The notes: a model not told the origin generated them from the letters alone. DNA of 64,000 nt from Pseudotabrizicola alkalilacus (GCF_003443995.1 NZ_QWEY01000009.1:150272-214271); one strand, 5' to 3'. Counted from the first letter of the stretch, positions 54,178 through 63,379 are shown. Made by a program: numbers and translations.

Positions 54178-55007
54178 GAAGCGACGCTTTGCTGGGCAAC
54201 GGCGGGCAGCCAGGGTGTTACGCCCGCGGCATAGCCATCGTTCAGTTCGCGGTAATCCTTGAACGTATCCATGCAGCGCCAGTACCCCCGGTGGGTATAG
54301 ACCTTGAGCTGGCCATCCGCCGAAAGCCGCTCCAGCGGCTCACGCTCCAGAATGCAGTTCACCTCGGGTTTCACGTAATTCAGAAACCTGCGCTCAAAGA
54401 TGAAGAATCCGCCGTTGACCATGTCCGGCGACCGCGGCTTTTCTGCAAAGGCGCGCACTCTGTCGCCTTCGACCGCCATGACACCGAACTGCGATGACGG
54501 CTGCACGCCTGTCACCGTGCCGACACGACCATGGGCTTCGTGAAAATCCAGTGCGGCATGCAGGTCGATGTCTGACAAGCCGTCGCCATAGGTCAGCATG
54601 AAGCGGTCGCCCGTCACATAGGGTGCAATACGTGCGACACGGCCGCCGGTCTGGGTGGTTTCGCCGGTTTCCGCGAAGGTGATGCGCCAGTCTTTGTAGG
54701 CCGAGGTTTCCGAGCCGATGAATTTGCGTTCGCCCTGACGGAAATCCAGCACCATATCGCGGCTGCGCACCTCGTAATCCAGAAAGGATTCCTTGATCAG
54801 AATACCCTTGTAGCCAAGGCAGAGAATGAAATTCGTAAAGCCCTGCCGGGAATAGATTTCCATGATGTGCAGCAGGATCGGCTTGCCGCCGATATCGACC
54901 AGCGGTTTGGGAATGCGATCGGTCATTTCGCGCATCCGTGTCCCTTCGCCGCCGCACAAAATGACCACGGGGATGTCGGAACGCTCCTTTGAAACGGGCT
55001 TAGCCAT
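54174..55007 (-). CDS. rfbF: Glucose-1-phosphate cytidylyltransferase
   Basis: A 277-residue nucleotidyltransferase forming CDP-glucose from CTP and glucose-1-phosphate. The N-terminal signature [20 protein letters not shown] is diagnostic, and [20 protein letters not shown] plus [20 protein letters not shown] follow the family pattern. ATG 55007 has GGAG six bases upstream on its strand and overlaps the decarboxylase gene by eight bases. It opens the CDP-sugar branch of the operon. Confidence 0.93.
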   Translation of the reverse strand: MAKPVSKERSDIPVVILCGGEGTRMREMTDRIPKPLVDIGGKPILLHIMEIYSRQGFTNFILCLGYKGILIKESFLDYEVRSRDMVLDFRQGERKFIGSETSAYKDWRITFAETGETTQTGGRVARIAPYVTGDRFMLTYGDGLSDIDLHAALDFHEAHGRVGTVTGVQPSSQFGVMAVEGDRVRAFAEKPRSPDMVNGGFFIFERRFLNYVKPEVNCILEREPLERLSADGQLKVYTHRGYWRCMDTFKDYRELNDGYAAGVTPWLPAVAQQSVAS

Positions 55008-56076
55008 GATGAGCTCCTGCGTTGAAAGTGGTTTTGGACGTGTCTTGATAAGCAAACATTTCGGGTGGGGCTGAGAGCAGCCCGTCAAAATAGTCGATGG
55101 TGCGCTGAAGCCCCTCGGCGAGCTCGATGGTGGGTGCCCAGTCGAGAGTACGGCCTGCCAGGGTGATATCGGGCCGCCGCTGTACCGGGTCGTCCTCTGG
55201 CAGCGGCATGCGGATGATCTGCGACCGCGAGCCTGTCATTTCCAGAACCAGCGTTGCCAGCTGGTTCATGGTGAACTCGTTCGGATTGCCGACATTGATC
55301 GGGCCGGTCAAGTCGGCGGGGGTGTTCATCAGCCGGATCATGCCGCGGATCAGATCATCGACGTAGCAGAACGACCGCGTTTGGCTGCCATCGCCAAAGA
55401 TGGTGATGGGCTGCCCGGTCAGTGCCTGAACGATGAAGTTTGACACCACGCGCCCGTCGTTGGGGTGCATGCGCGGCCCGTAGGTGTTGAAGATGCGGAT
55501 CACCTTTATTTCGACGTTGTGTCGCCGGTGATAGTCAAAGAACAACGTTTCGGCGCAGCGTTTGCCTTCGTCATAGCAGGACCGGGGGCCGATCGGGTTG
55601 ACGTTGCCCCAATAGCTTTCAGTCTGCGGATGAACGACAGGATCGCCGTATACTTCGGAGGTCGAGGCTTGCAGCACCTTTGCCTTCAGCCGTTTTGCCA
55701 GACCCAGCATGTTGATTGACCCCAACACGCAGGTCTTTGTCGTCTGTACCGGATCGGCGCGGTAGTGCATGGGCGAGGCGGAACAGGCCAGATTGTAGAT
55801 CTCGTCCACCTCGACATAAAGCGGGTTGATGACATCGTGGCGCAGCGTGTCAAAATGCGGATGGTCCATCAGATGGGCGATGTTGCTGCGCCGCCCGGTA
55901 ATGTAGCTGTCCACGCAGAGCACCTCGTGGCCTTCGCTCAAAAGCTGTTCGCACAGGTGACTTCCCAGAAAGCCCGCCCCGCCGGTGACCAGAATGCGTT
56001 TGGGAGAGGCTCCGTTCACCCAGCGTGTGTCAGGTCGTGACATCGCACGAATATCGCCGCTATCATTGGGGCTCAT
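55000..56076 (-). CDS. UDP-glucuronate decarboxylase (UDP-xylose synthase)
   Basis: A 358-residue extended SDR of the UXS family, converting UDP-glucuronate to UDP-xylose. [15 protein letters not shown] binds [12 protein letters not shown] and [11 protein letters not shown] are family-specific, and the catalytic YDEGKRCAE follows GPRSC. Downstream [20 protein letters not shown] is another UXS landmark. ATG 56076, with AGGA seven bases upstream, overlaps the preceding glycosyltransferase gene by 14 bases. Its presence predicts xylose, or a xylose-derived pentose, in the polymer. Confidence 0.92.
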   Translation of the reverse strand: MSPNDSGDIRAMSRPDTRWVNGASPKRILVTGGAGFLGSHLCEQLLSEGHEVLCVDSYITGRRSNIAHLMDHPHFDTLRHDVINPLYVEVDEIYNLACSASPMHYRADPVQTTKTCVLGSINMLGLAKRLKAKVLQASTSEVYGDPVVHPQTESYWGNVNPIGPRSCYDEGKRCAETLFFDYHRRHNVEIKVIRIFNTYGPRMHPNDGRVVSNFIVQALTGQPITIFGDGSQTRSFCYVDDLIRGMIRLMNTPADLTGPINVGNPNEFTMNQLATLVLEMTGSRSQIIRMPLPEDDPVQRRPDITLAGRTLDWAPTIELAEGLQRTIDYFDGLLSAPPEMFAYQDTSKTTFNAGAHHG

Positions 56077-57121
56077 TGGCTGATCCTTTGAATTTGGGTT
56101 CTGAAAGAAGTTTTCGGTAGATGGCGAGCACAGCGTCGCTGCTGGCCTGCCAGGACAGGCTTTTGGCGGTTGCGCGGTTGCCACGCCCCTCGCTCAGGGC
56201 GAGGCTGGGGTCGTCGGTGCGGGCACGGATCGCGCGGACTGCTGCGTCGTGATCCCATGGGTCCAGCAAGACACCGTGGTAGTCCGCCGGAATGGTCGAC
56301 ACGATGCTGCAACCGGCCTGCATCGCCTCGAAAATCACGAGGCCAAAGGTCTCGGCACGCGATGGCATAAACAACACGGATGCCCGTGCCAGAGCCGCAC
56401 GATAGACCGCGCCGCGCCCTTCGATGATGGCGACGTTATCGGGCGCGCTTGGTAATGGGCCGTCTGACCAGCCGACCGCCTCGAACCGGATGTCGGGCAT
56501 CGACTCTGCCACGGCGCACAGACGGTCAAATCCCTTGCGCCGGTCCAGTTTGCCCGCAAACAGCACCGGGGCCGCTGCAGGTTTGTCCCACGCTCCGGCA
56601 GACGGTGCGTCTATGCCCGGCGTGACGATACTGCCGGTTCCACCGAACCCCAGGCGGCGGGCCATGTCGAACGATGCCGGGCTGAGAAAGAGATGATCGT
56701 CAAACCGAAGCCGCAGTTGCCAGCGCTCGATCCGTTCAAGGATTCGGCCGGCAATCCCTGCACGCATTTCGCGCCAGGCGGGGCCGAACAGGCCAAGCTG
56801 TTCGCAAACCACCGGACGCCCGGCAATACGGGCGGCGGCATAGGCAAGGGGGGCCGCGTGAAAGGTAAAGGCGTGCACGATGTCGGCGCGCCGCGCCTCG
56901 GCCACCGCCTGTGGCAGCAAGAGCAGCATGGCCTGACGCGGTACGGCAAAGCGGCGTGTGGGAATTCCGTCAACCTCGGTGATCGACGGATCGCCCGCAC
57001 ACAGCACCCGGACCTGACACCCGCTGCGCATCAGCCAGCGGGCACGTTCCAACGCCACGTATTCGCCGCCGCCTCCGCTGTCTGGCGAAAACCGTTCGTG
57101 GATCAAAAGCACCTGTGTCAC
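56063..57121 (-). CDS. Glycosyltransferase family 4
   Basis: A 352-residue GT-B glycosyltransferase. The acceptor half has a flexible glycine loop ([19 protein letters not shown]) and the donor half has [19 protein letters not shown] and [20 protein letters not shown] with the two conserved glutamates. The GTG start at 57121 overlaps the upstream GT2 stop (GTGA). It likely adds a sugar to the repeat unit, possibly using UDP-xylose or the CDP-sugar made by the neighbouring genes. Confidence 0.87.
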   Translation of the reverse strand: MTQVLLIHERFSPDSGGGGEYVALERARWLMRSGCQVRVLCAGDPSITEVDGIPTRRFAVPRQAMLLLLPQAVAEARRADIVHAFTFHAAPLAYAAARIAGRPVVCEQLGLFGPAWREMRAGIAGRILERIERWQLRLRFDDHLFLSPASFDMARRLGFGGTGSIVTPGIDAPSAGAWDKPAAAPVLFAGKLDRRKGFDRLCAVAESMPDIRFEAVGWSDGPLPSAPDNVAIIEGRGAVYRAALARASVLFMPSRAETFGLVIFEAMQAGCSIVSTIPADYHGVLLDPWDHDAAVRAIRARTDDPSLALSEGRGNRATAKSLSWQASSDAVLAIYRKLLSEPKFKGSANEPQ

Positions 57122-58095
57122 AGCACGATCCCCCCCTCGCGAGGGGAGCCGTGGCGCACCGATCCGGTCACCAGCGCGGCAAAGGTCACGGCGGATCGTG
57201 GCAGACCAAAGGCCGCCCGCAATGCGACCACAATGGGATTCCGGTACCGCCCGGGTTCCAGCATCCGCACAAAGAAGAACGGCACAAAGGCCAGCAAGCC
57301 CGAAGAACCGACCAGCGGCACGGACAGCAGGCCCAGCACACCCAGATCAAAGGCCGCAGTCTGCCGGTTCAGAAAGACACCAAGAAACAGGGCATCGCGC
57401 AGTCCCGGCCAGCGCCGCACAAGCATGGGGATATTGCGCAGATGCCAGCATTCCATCAGCCAGCGGCGAACGGACTGGGCTGTGATGTCGTGATATACAA
57501 CGGCATCCGGCGCAAAGCCCGCGTCATACCCAGCCGCGAGAACACGGCGGCCCAGATCGGTATCTTCGCCATAGAAGAGATCCCCAAAGGGGCCGGTGAA
57601 GCCCTGAACGGCCTCAAATGCTTCGCTCAGATAGAAGATGTTGCAGGTTTCGAACCAAGGCGATGGTGCGGGGATATGCACCGTCTTTTCAAAGATCCGC
57701 CGCTGGTGTGCCGGGTTTGGGTAGGTTGCCCCCTGCACAAAGCCGGTTGAGGGGCCAAATCCGGCAACCCCGGAAGTGATCCAACCCGGAAGCGGCACGC
57801 AGTCGTCATCAATAAAGGCCAGAACAGATCCGATGGCCGCCTGCGCCCCGAACTGACGGGACGGGGCCGGGCCGCGACCGTTGCGCCGGGCATAATGAAT
57901 CGGCACAGGTGCCGTTTGCGCGATGGCAGCGACCGCTGCATCGGTGCCGTCATCGCTCCAGTTGTGGACAACATGGATCTCGTAACGGTCAGGCGGGTAG
58001 TCTTGCGCAAGCAAACCATTGAGGCAGGTGACCAGCGAGTCGCGTCGGTTATGGGTGGGCACGATCACGCTGACAAAGGGAAGGCGATCAGGCAT
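57118..58095 (-). CDS. Glycosyltransferase family 2
   Basis: A 325-residue GT2 enzyme with VSVIVPTHNRRDSLVTCLNG at the N-terminus, the DxD-type FIDDDCVPLPGW and the acceptor-side motif FYGEDTDLGRRVLAAGYDAG. Hydrophobic segments near residues 240-290 suggest membrane association. ATG 58095 overlaps the flippase gene by eight bases. Its role is to add one residue to the lipid-linked repeat; the donor is unknown. Confidence 0.87.
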   Translation of the reverse strand: MPDRLPFVSVIVPTHNRRDSLVTCLNGLLAQDYPPDRYEIHVVHNWSDDGTDAAVAAIAQTAPVPIHYARRNGRGPAPSRQFGAQAAIGSVLAFIDDDCVPLPGWITSGVAGFGPSTGFVQGATYPNPAHQRRIFEKTVHIPAPSPWFETCNIFYLSEAFEAVQGFTGPFGDLFYGEDTDLGRRVLAAGYDAGFAPDAVVYHDITAQSVRRWLMECWHLRNIPMLVRRWPGLRDALFLGVFLNRQTAAFDLGVLGLLSVPLVGSSGLLAFVPFFFVRMLEPGRYRNPIVVALRAAFGLPRSAVTFAALVTGSVRHGSPREGGIVL

Positions 58096-59407
58096 GGCCC
58101 ACCCCCACGTTTGACACTCTGCGGCCAATGGGCAGCAACGTTGCGCGCAACCCCAGACGCAGGCTGCACCAGATGCCGATCACGGCCTGAGACACCGCAA
58201 ACCCGGCGACAACGCCGATGGCGGCGCCGGTCATTCCAAGCTGTGGAACCAGCAGAATGCCGATGATCGCGTTCACCACCAGCCCGAGGGCCACCCCGGT
58301 CAGAGCGATGTGCGAATTGCCGGAAATGACCGCCAGACCGCTGGCCATTCCCATCGCCCCGACGGTGACCTGCGCTGCCAGTAGGATCGTCAGCACTGTG
58401 GCACCCGCCGGGAATTCCGGTCCGAACAGCGACAGCACGAAATCGCCGGAAATATAGGCGCCAAGTGTCATCGCAACCGTCAACGCCGTGCCTGCCAGCG
58501 CGCCTTCGCGACACAGCCGCTCGACCTCAAGGCGGTCACGTCTGGCCCAAGCGGCGGCGATACGCGGCGTATAGGCAGCGCCCAGCCCGGCCAATGCGAG
58601 GATCGCGACCGAGGCGATCCGCACGGCGGCGGAATAGATGCCCAGTTCGGTGGGGGTCGCCAGCCAGCCCAGCACAAACAGATCCACCCGTTCATTCAGC
58701 GCAGCCATGATCAGGATCACCAGAATCCCCGCGCCTGCGCCCATCCACAGCCGCAGCCCTTCGCGCGTTGCTGCGGTGGGGCGTGGCTCGTTGCGTCCCA
58801 ACCGCATGAGGTGAAACCACAGCGCGAAGGCGGCCAGTGCGACGGCCAATGCCGCAAGCCCGAGCGCGCTGCGGAAATCCAGCGCCCCGCCAAGCGCGAT
58901 CCATACCCCGATCAGGCCCAGAGTGGCCCCCTGCCGCACCAGACTTTGCACGATCTCTGGCCCGGCCACGTGACCGCGGGCTTGCAGCAGGGACGCAAGG
59001 CTTTGGGCCAGCGCTGCCGGCAACACCATGAGCGCCGCCCATGGCAGTACCGGCACCATCAGGTTGGTCTGATCCAGCAGCGATACGCTCAGCAGCATCG
59101 CCGCTATGCAAAGCGCGCCACCAAGTACTGTCACGACAAGGCTGGCCTGCAAAAACCCCCGCAGGGCCGCGAAATCGCCGCGCGCAAGGTAGTCCGGCAG
59201 GAAACGAACCGCCCCAAAGGGCATTCCCCCCGACGCGACGACCGCCACGATCGACCCCAAGGCGATGCCCAAAGCATAGAGGCCAAAACTCTCTGGCCCC
59301 ATGAGGCGGGCCAGAACGACATTCACAACGATTCCCAGAGCCGCCCCGGCAAGCTTGGCAATCAGAGCCAGCGCCCCGGCGCGTGCGGATCCGGTCCGGG
59401 CCGTCAT
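58088..59407 (-). CDS. Polysaccharide flippase (Wzx-like, oligosaccharide flippase family)
   Basis: A 439-residue polytopic membrane protein with 12 to 14 hydrophobic segments. The N-terminal pattern GALALIAKLAGAALGIVVNV followed by LARLMGPESFGLYALGIALG is typical of MOP-superfamily oligosaccharide flippases. It should move the lipid-linked repeat unit to the periplasmic face, where the Wzy-like protein polymerises it. Its start overlaps the export protein gene by four bases. Confidence 0.88.
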   Translation of the reverse strand: MTARTGSARAGALALIAKLAGAALGIVVNVVLARLMGPESFGLYALGIALGSIVAVVASGGMPFGAVRFLPDYLARGDFAALRGFLQASLVVTVLGGALCIAAMLLSVSLLDQTNLMVPVLPWAALMVLPAALAQSLASLLQARGHVAGPEIVQSLVRQGATLGLIGVWIALGGALDFRSALGLAALAVALAAFALWFHLMRLGRNEPRPTAATREGLRLWMGAGAGILVILIMAALNERVDLFVLGWLATPTELGIYSAAVRIASVAILALAGLGAAYTPRIAAAWARRDRLEVERLCREGALAGTALTVAMTLGAYISGDFVLSLFGPEFPAGATVLTILLAAQVTVGAMGMASGLAVISGNSHIALTGVALGLVVNAIIGILLVPQLGMTGAAIGVVAGFAVSQAVIGIWCSLRLGLRATLLPIGRRVSNVGVGHA

Positions 59408-60576
59408 TTGCGGATCACCTGAATGATGTCGCCCGGCTGAACCGCTGTGTCTGCCTCGGCGGCAAGGGCAACGACTCCGGTCTCGGCTTTACGGTGGATC
59501 GCATAGGCCGTCTTGGCCGGTTCAAGGCTGACGGCCCCAAGGATCTGTTCGCTGGCCGCCAGATCCTGACGGGCAAGCGCCAGTGCGTTGCGTGCCGAGA
59601 TCGCGGTTGCCTGTGCCGTATTCAGTTCGGTCGTCAGATCGAGCGTCCAGCTCGTGCCCAGTTCATTGATCAGGCTGTCGATCAGAATCTGCCGCGACTC
59701 GGCCTCGGCCCGTTCAGATATCAGTCGCACCACCAGAAGCTGGGCGTTCATCAGGTCTGCCTGACGGTTGCTGACACGATCCTGAGTTGAAAGGCCGCGT
59801 GCGGTGAGGGTTTCCGCCGTCACCAGCTGCTCTTCGAACAGGCCGACGCGCCGGCGCTGCAGATCCAGTTCCTCGGCCATCGAGTCAATCTGGCGGGTGA
59901 CCGCAAGCCGCTGCGAGGCCAGGTTTTCCCGTTGTTGTGCCAGACGCTCGCGCCGCAAGGCGTGCACCTCGGCTTCGATCACGCGGATACGGTCCAGCAC
60001 CGCAGGATCAAGCTCATCTGCGCCCGCATCGGCCAGAGCAGCCCCGTCATCCAACTCAGCCTTGAGAATGGAGATTTGCACCAGCGCACGTGCCAGCCGG
60101 TCGGTTTCATCCAGAATCCGGGTTGCCGCCCGCTGACCTTCCAGAACCTCGATCAGCTGCGGGCTGTCGTCGTCGCGCAGGCGGCTGTCAACGGTCGCAA
60201 CGGCGCGGCGTACGGTCATGTCGGGCCGCCAGGGAACATCCCCGCTGCGTACCCCGGCGCCGTAAATCGCCACAGGCCGCCACTCCAGCACGTCGACCAG
60301 AACGAAAGGCGGTGCGGCCCCGGTTTCCTGCTTCACTGCGGTCACAATGGCGTTGTGCGCGGCATCGAGATCCATCCCGGACACCGCCACTGCGCGACCT
60401 GCAATGCGAATGGTGCCATCCGGCCCGATCATGGCGTCGCGGTCCAGTTCGGGCAGACGTGCCACGCGGATGGTCAGCACATCGCCTGGGGCAAGGCGCG
60501 GCATCTGTTCCTGTGCTTGCGCGGCTCCCGCCAGCAGGACGCTGCAAAGGGCAAGTATTGCGGTCAGATATCTCAT
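59404..60576 (-). CDS. Polysaccharide export protein, ExoF-like with coiled coil
   Basis: A 390-residue periplasmic or outer-membrane export protein. A Sec signal peptide (ALCSVLLAGAAQAQEQ) without a lipobox cysteine is followed by the Poly_export domain (APGDVLTIRVARLPELDRDA). An SLBB-like segment (VLVDVLEWRPVAIYGAGVRS) comes next, then a long heptad-rich coiled coil from roughly residue 180 to 310 and a last domain ending AVQPGDIIQVIRK. This layout matches Sinorhizobium ExoF rather than lipidated Wza. It overlaps both neighbours by four bases. Confidence 0.85.
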   Translation of the reverse strand: MRYLTAILALCSVLLAGAAQAQEQMPRLAPGDVLTIRVARLPELDRDAMIGPDGTIRIAGRAVAVSGMDLDAAHNAIVTAVKQETGAAPPFVLVDVLEWRPVAIYGAGVRSGDVPWRPDMTVRRAVATVDSRLRDDDSPQLIEVLEGQRAATRILDETDRLARALVQISILKAELDDGAALADAGADELDPAVLDRIRVIEAEVHALRRERLAQQRENLASQRLAVTRQIDSMAEELDLQRRRVGLFEEQLVTAETLTARGLSTQDRVSNRQADLMNAQLLVVRLISERAEAESRQILIDSLINELGTSWTLDLTTELNTAQATAISARNALALARQDLAASEQILGAVSLEPAKTAYAIHRKAETGVVALAAEADTAVQPGDIIQVIRK

Positions 60577-61712
60577 GCGGCCACCTCTGCCCGATGGCCG
60601 GTCAGGGCTGCTTCGTACAGGGGGCCAAGCCGTTCCCAGCTGAATGCGGCGGCACGGGCGCGGCAGATCTCTGTCGTTTTCCGCCGCGTAGATAGGTCCA
60701 GCCCATGCTCCAGCGCTTTGCACAGCGCGCGGGCATCTGTTGCGACACCCTTTTGCATCTGCGGCGCGAACAATGCGCCAACGTCATCGGAGGTGATGAT
60801 GTCAGGAATGCCACCGTGATCGCAGCCAACAACCGGGGTTCCCGTGGCCAAGGCTTCGATCAGCACATTCCCCAGCGCCTCCCATACCGCCGGATTTACG
60901 GCGACTGCCGCGGACGCGTAAAGCGCTGGCAGGTCTTCAACCTTTCCAAGCCCATGGAAGATAACGCGGCTCTGCATGGCCATCGGCAGACAGGCCCGGA
61001 TACGGCGCTCTGTCTCTGGCGAGCAGCGCCCCGACAGATGAAGTTCGATATCCGGCCGGTCCAGCCGCGCAAAGGCCCTCGCCAGCAAAAGCGCGCCTTT
61101 ACGCGGCTCGTCGGCATCCCCGCAAAACAGGATGCGTGGGCGGTCAGGGATGATGCGTTTCTGGGCGTTGAAGGGGGCCGTATCGGTGGGCGAGGGAATC
61201 AGAATGCTGTCACGCCCAAAGTCGCGCTTCATACTGTCGCGCGCGAAATGCGACAGGCAGATCACGTTATCCGCGCCGCGCATCACCCGGTCAAACATGA
61301 TCCGGTCAAATGGAACCGCACGAAAGTATTGTGCCAGCGGAATGCCCGTCATCTGGTAGACAAGGCGCGGGCGGGGTTTGCCGCGATACTGGCGCAGAAT
61401 CCCCCATGCCTCATGATACCCAAGGCAATGAACGGCATCGAATTCCCCGTCGCGCACCGCACGTGCGCAGTCAAAGGCAAAGGCGTGAAAGCCGTTGATC
61501 TGTCTGACTTTTCTAAACTTTTCAAGACGTTGGGGCAGAAGAACCCGTCTGACCCCCTCCGCGCGGTCTTCGCCAGGTCCGTCCGGAGACGAGGTGATGA
61601 CGGTAACGTCGTGCCCGCGCGCCGCAAGATAGACCGACAGATCATTTAAAAGTCTTTCGGATCCTCTCCGAACCCAAGGCCAGGAAGTAGGATGGGTAAT
61701 AGCAAAGCGCAT
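60573..61712 (-). CDS. Glycosyltransferase family 4, first gene of the polysaccharide operon
   Basis: A 379-residue GT-B glycosyltransferase. The N-terminus has RRGSERLLNDLSVYLAARGH, the donor half has RILFCGDADEPRKGALLLAR and EALGNVLIEALATGTPVVGC with the conserved glutamates. ATG 61712 has AGGA nine bases upstream on its strand. It is the first of 17 same-strand genes spanning 41018-61712, so the promoter for the whole operon should lie in the A/T-rich region just beyond it. Confidence 0.87.
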   Translation of the reverse strand: MRFAITHPTSWPWVRRGSERLLNDLSVYLAARGHDVTVITSSPDGPGEDRAEGVRRVLLPQRLEKFRKVRQINGFHAFAFDCARAVRDGEFDAVHCLGYHEAWGILRQYRGKPRPRLVYQMTGIPLAQYFRAVPFDRIMFDRVMRGADNVICLSHFARDSMKRDFGRDSILIPSPTDTAPFNAQKRIIPDRPRILFCGDADEPRKGALLLARAFARLDRPDIELHLSGRCSPETERRIRACLPMAMQSRVIFHGLGKVEDLPALYASAAVAVNPAVWEALGNVLIEALATGTPVVGCDHGGIPDIITSDDVGALFAPQMQKGVATDARALCKALEHGLDLSTRRKTTEICRARAAAFSWERLGPLYEAALTGHRAEVAA

Positions 61713-62139
61713 GAACAACTGTCCTGATTGCAACCTATAATTGAGTGACCGCGTTAAAATGCACGGAGCGAAGGAATTTTTGGCTGTGCCTCCAGGAACG
61801 CTTAACGACTGGAGGCCTGTGTATGGAATCGCATTGGCTTGATCTTATTTTAAGGAACGTATCATTAAATTCTGATTTCGTAAAATATTATGTACGTACG
61901 CTATTTGTTCCTTGCGGCGGCCACTGTGAATATATGTCAGGGGACATAATCTCTGCGCAGAATGCAGGCAATCAGCCCAGCTTCGTATGCGCTCTGCCAG
62001 ACGCATCTGACCCGATGCTTCGCCCGCAATCTGGTCCCGCTCCGTCTATTGGTATCTGTTCAAAATGAAAGCGCCTGACCGGAGTGATATCTCGCTGCTC
62101 AGTCAGGTAGAGACAGTGCCCGGATGTATGCAATGAAAG

Positions 62140-62243
62140 CCGGTCCGGCACAGTGCGAATCAGTATCGTGCACCACCCATTCGTTTCAGAACGGTGGCAC
62201 CTTGTCGTTGCAGAATCGGTATCGGCACGTAAGGCCGGACCGG
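62140..62243. repeat. 10-base perfect terminal inverted repeat enclosing a 12-base direct repeat
   Basis: CCGGTCCGGC (62140-62149) is exactly inverted as GCCGGACCGG (62234-62243), 84 bases apart. Between them GAATC[A/G]GTATCG occurs twice in direct orientation (62157-62168 and 62213-62224). No target-site duplication is visible. It may be a fossil of a small mobile element or a structured leader. Confidence 0.5.
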
Positions 62244-62301
62244 ATCAGCAATCACTATGGCAATATGAGGCCTGCCAACCTTAGAGGATAAGGCGCGATG
62301 G

Positions 62302-62346
62302 CACTATCATAAGGGCTGCATGCTGAAATGCAGCCTGCGCATAGTG
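62302..62346. repeat. Nested inverted repeat (two-stem hairpin) in non-coding DNA
   Basis: Outer arms CACTAT (62302-62307) and ATAGTG (62341-62346) enclose a perfect 8-bp inner stem, GGCTGCAT (62314-62321) with ATGCAGCC (62328-62335), around a 6-base loop. A 6/5 internal loop separates the stems. No T-run follows on the plus strand. It could be an RNA structure or a protein-binding cruciform. Confidence 0.6.
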
Positions 62347-62588
62347 AGTACAGGCTGTTACCAATTGTTTTACATGTATTTTTTGAAGTATCCACCTGTG
62401 GCGCGGTGTATTGATGTTTGATCGCTTCATCGGTTTTTCCACATGTTTCGTGTAAAATCCATCGGTGCCAGATCAATAGAACATACTGAAGTACCTATCC
62501 GCATACTAATGATAGAGGCTATCGCGCGTTCTGGGGTGAATTGACGATTCATCTTAAAATTGCACCTCCATCCGATAATCAATCTATG

Positions 62589-62615
62589 GTTAACAATCGT
62601 TAACAAGTGGTTAAC
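62589..62615 (+). promoter_or_regulatory. Three helically phased GTTAAC boxes containing a CtrA consensus site
   Basis: GTTAAC occurs at 62589, 62599 and 62610, one helical turn apart. The last two form TTAA-N7-TTAAC (62600-62615), the established CtrA consensus of alphaproteobacteria. The array lies just upstream of a good -35 box, where an activator would bind. Confidence 0.6.
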
Positions 62616-62621
62616 ATTTTC

Positions 62622-62649
62622 TTGACTCACTCTGGCATCACGGTATCCT
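62622..62649 (+). promoter_or_regulatory. Candidate promoter of the phosphoglycosyltransferase gene
   Basis: TTGACT (62622-62627) and TATCCT (62644-62649), 16 bases apart, resemble housekeeping -35 and -10 boxes. They sit directly after the GTTAAC array and some 45 bases before the start codon. Confidence 0.55.
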
Positions 62650-62692
62650 TCAGAGAGTTATTGCCAATTTAGCGATCAACTTGGATAAAGTT

Positions 62693-63379
62693 ATGATCAA
62701 GGAAGATAGTCCCGGCGTTTTGCTGGGTGTTTCAACTGATACCTATGAGCTTTCTGCTGGCGCGATGGGTGGCCAATCATGGACTCATATTAAGCCATGG
62801 TTTGACAAGGTCTTTGCAATCACCGCTTTGATCTCAGTCGCGCCGCTTATTCTGCTTATTTCGGCTGCAATAAAGGCTGAGTCTTCGGGTCCGGTATTCT
62901 TTCGTCAGCCGAGGTTCGGTCTGGATCGAAGAGTTATTCTCGTCACAAAATTTCGCACCATGCATCACGCGGCAACCGATATTGGCGGGCGCCAACAAAC
63001 AATGCGTAATGATGCGCGTGTTACCCGCTTGGGTGCCCTTTTGCGGCGGACCTGTCTGGACGAACTGCCGCAGTTCTGGGATGTCCTGTGCGGGCGGCTC
63101 TCGGTCGTTGGCCCGCGCCCGCACCCGCTTGATATGGAAGTTGAGGGTGTGCGGGCCGACAGTGCTATAGCCTACTACCACTCCCGCCATGCTGTCAGGC
63201 CCGGAATAACCGGTCTTGCACAGGTCCAGGGTAACAGCGGGCCGGTTGAGACCCTGGAAAAGGGGCGTGATCGCATCTTGTACGACATCGAATACATCAA
63301 CAGCATGTCGTTTCGTATGGATATGGCGATCATCGCCAAAACGCTGGGTGTCGTTCTGTCCCAGAAAAGCAACTACTGA
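62693..63379 (+). CDS. Undecaprenyl-phosphate sugar phosphotransferase (ExoY/WbaP catalytic type)
   Basis: A 228-residue bacterial sugar transferase that starts repeat-unit synthesis by moving a sugar-1-phosphate to undecaprenyl phosphate. One membrane helix (AITALISVAPLILLISAAIK) precedes the catalytic domain, which has FFRQPRFGLDRRVILVTKFR, the DELPQFWDVLCGRLSVVGPR motif and RHAVRPGITGLAQV. The length matches ExoY, without the N-terminal membrane domain of WbaP. I start it at ATG 62693 with GGA about eight bases upstream; TTG 62681 is a weaker alternative. It is divergent from the 17-gene operon and supplies its first step. Confidence 0.9.
   Translation: MIKEDSPGVLLGVSTDTYELSAGAMGGQSWTHIKPWFDKVFAITALISVAPLILLISAAIKAESSGPVFFRQPRFGLDRRVILVTKFRTMHHAATDIGGRQQTMRNDARVTRLGALLRRTCLDELPQFWDVLCGRLSVVGPRPHPLDMEVEGVRADSAIAYYHSRHAVRPGITGLAQVQGNSGPVETLEKGRDRILYDIEYINSMSFRMDMAIIAKTLGVVLSQKSNY

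Larger units (their letters stand above)
61713..62692. other. Long A/T-rich non-coding region between polysaccharide operon and phosphoglycosyltransferase gene
   Basis: This 980-base region is much richer in A/T than the rest of the window, notably around 61840-61910 and 62340-62640. The open frames inside it (for example 61745-62068) show no recognisable domain. It holds the inverted repeats at 62140-62243 and 62302-62346 and the GTTAAC array with a promoter near 62589-62649, all listed separately. Composition suggests a regulated or transferred boundary. Confidence 0.65.

Noticed and set aside
61745..62068. A 107-residue open frame as a gene
   Set aside because: No recognisable domain, composition unlike neighbouring proteins, and it lies in the regulatory gap with other non-coding signals.
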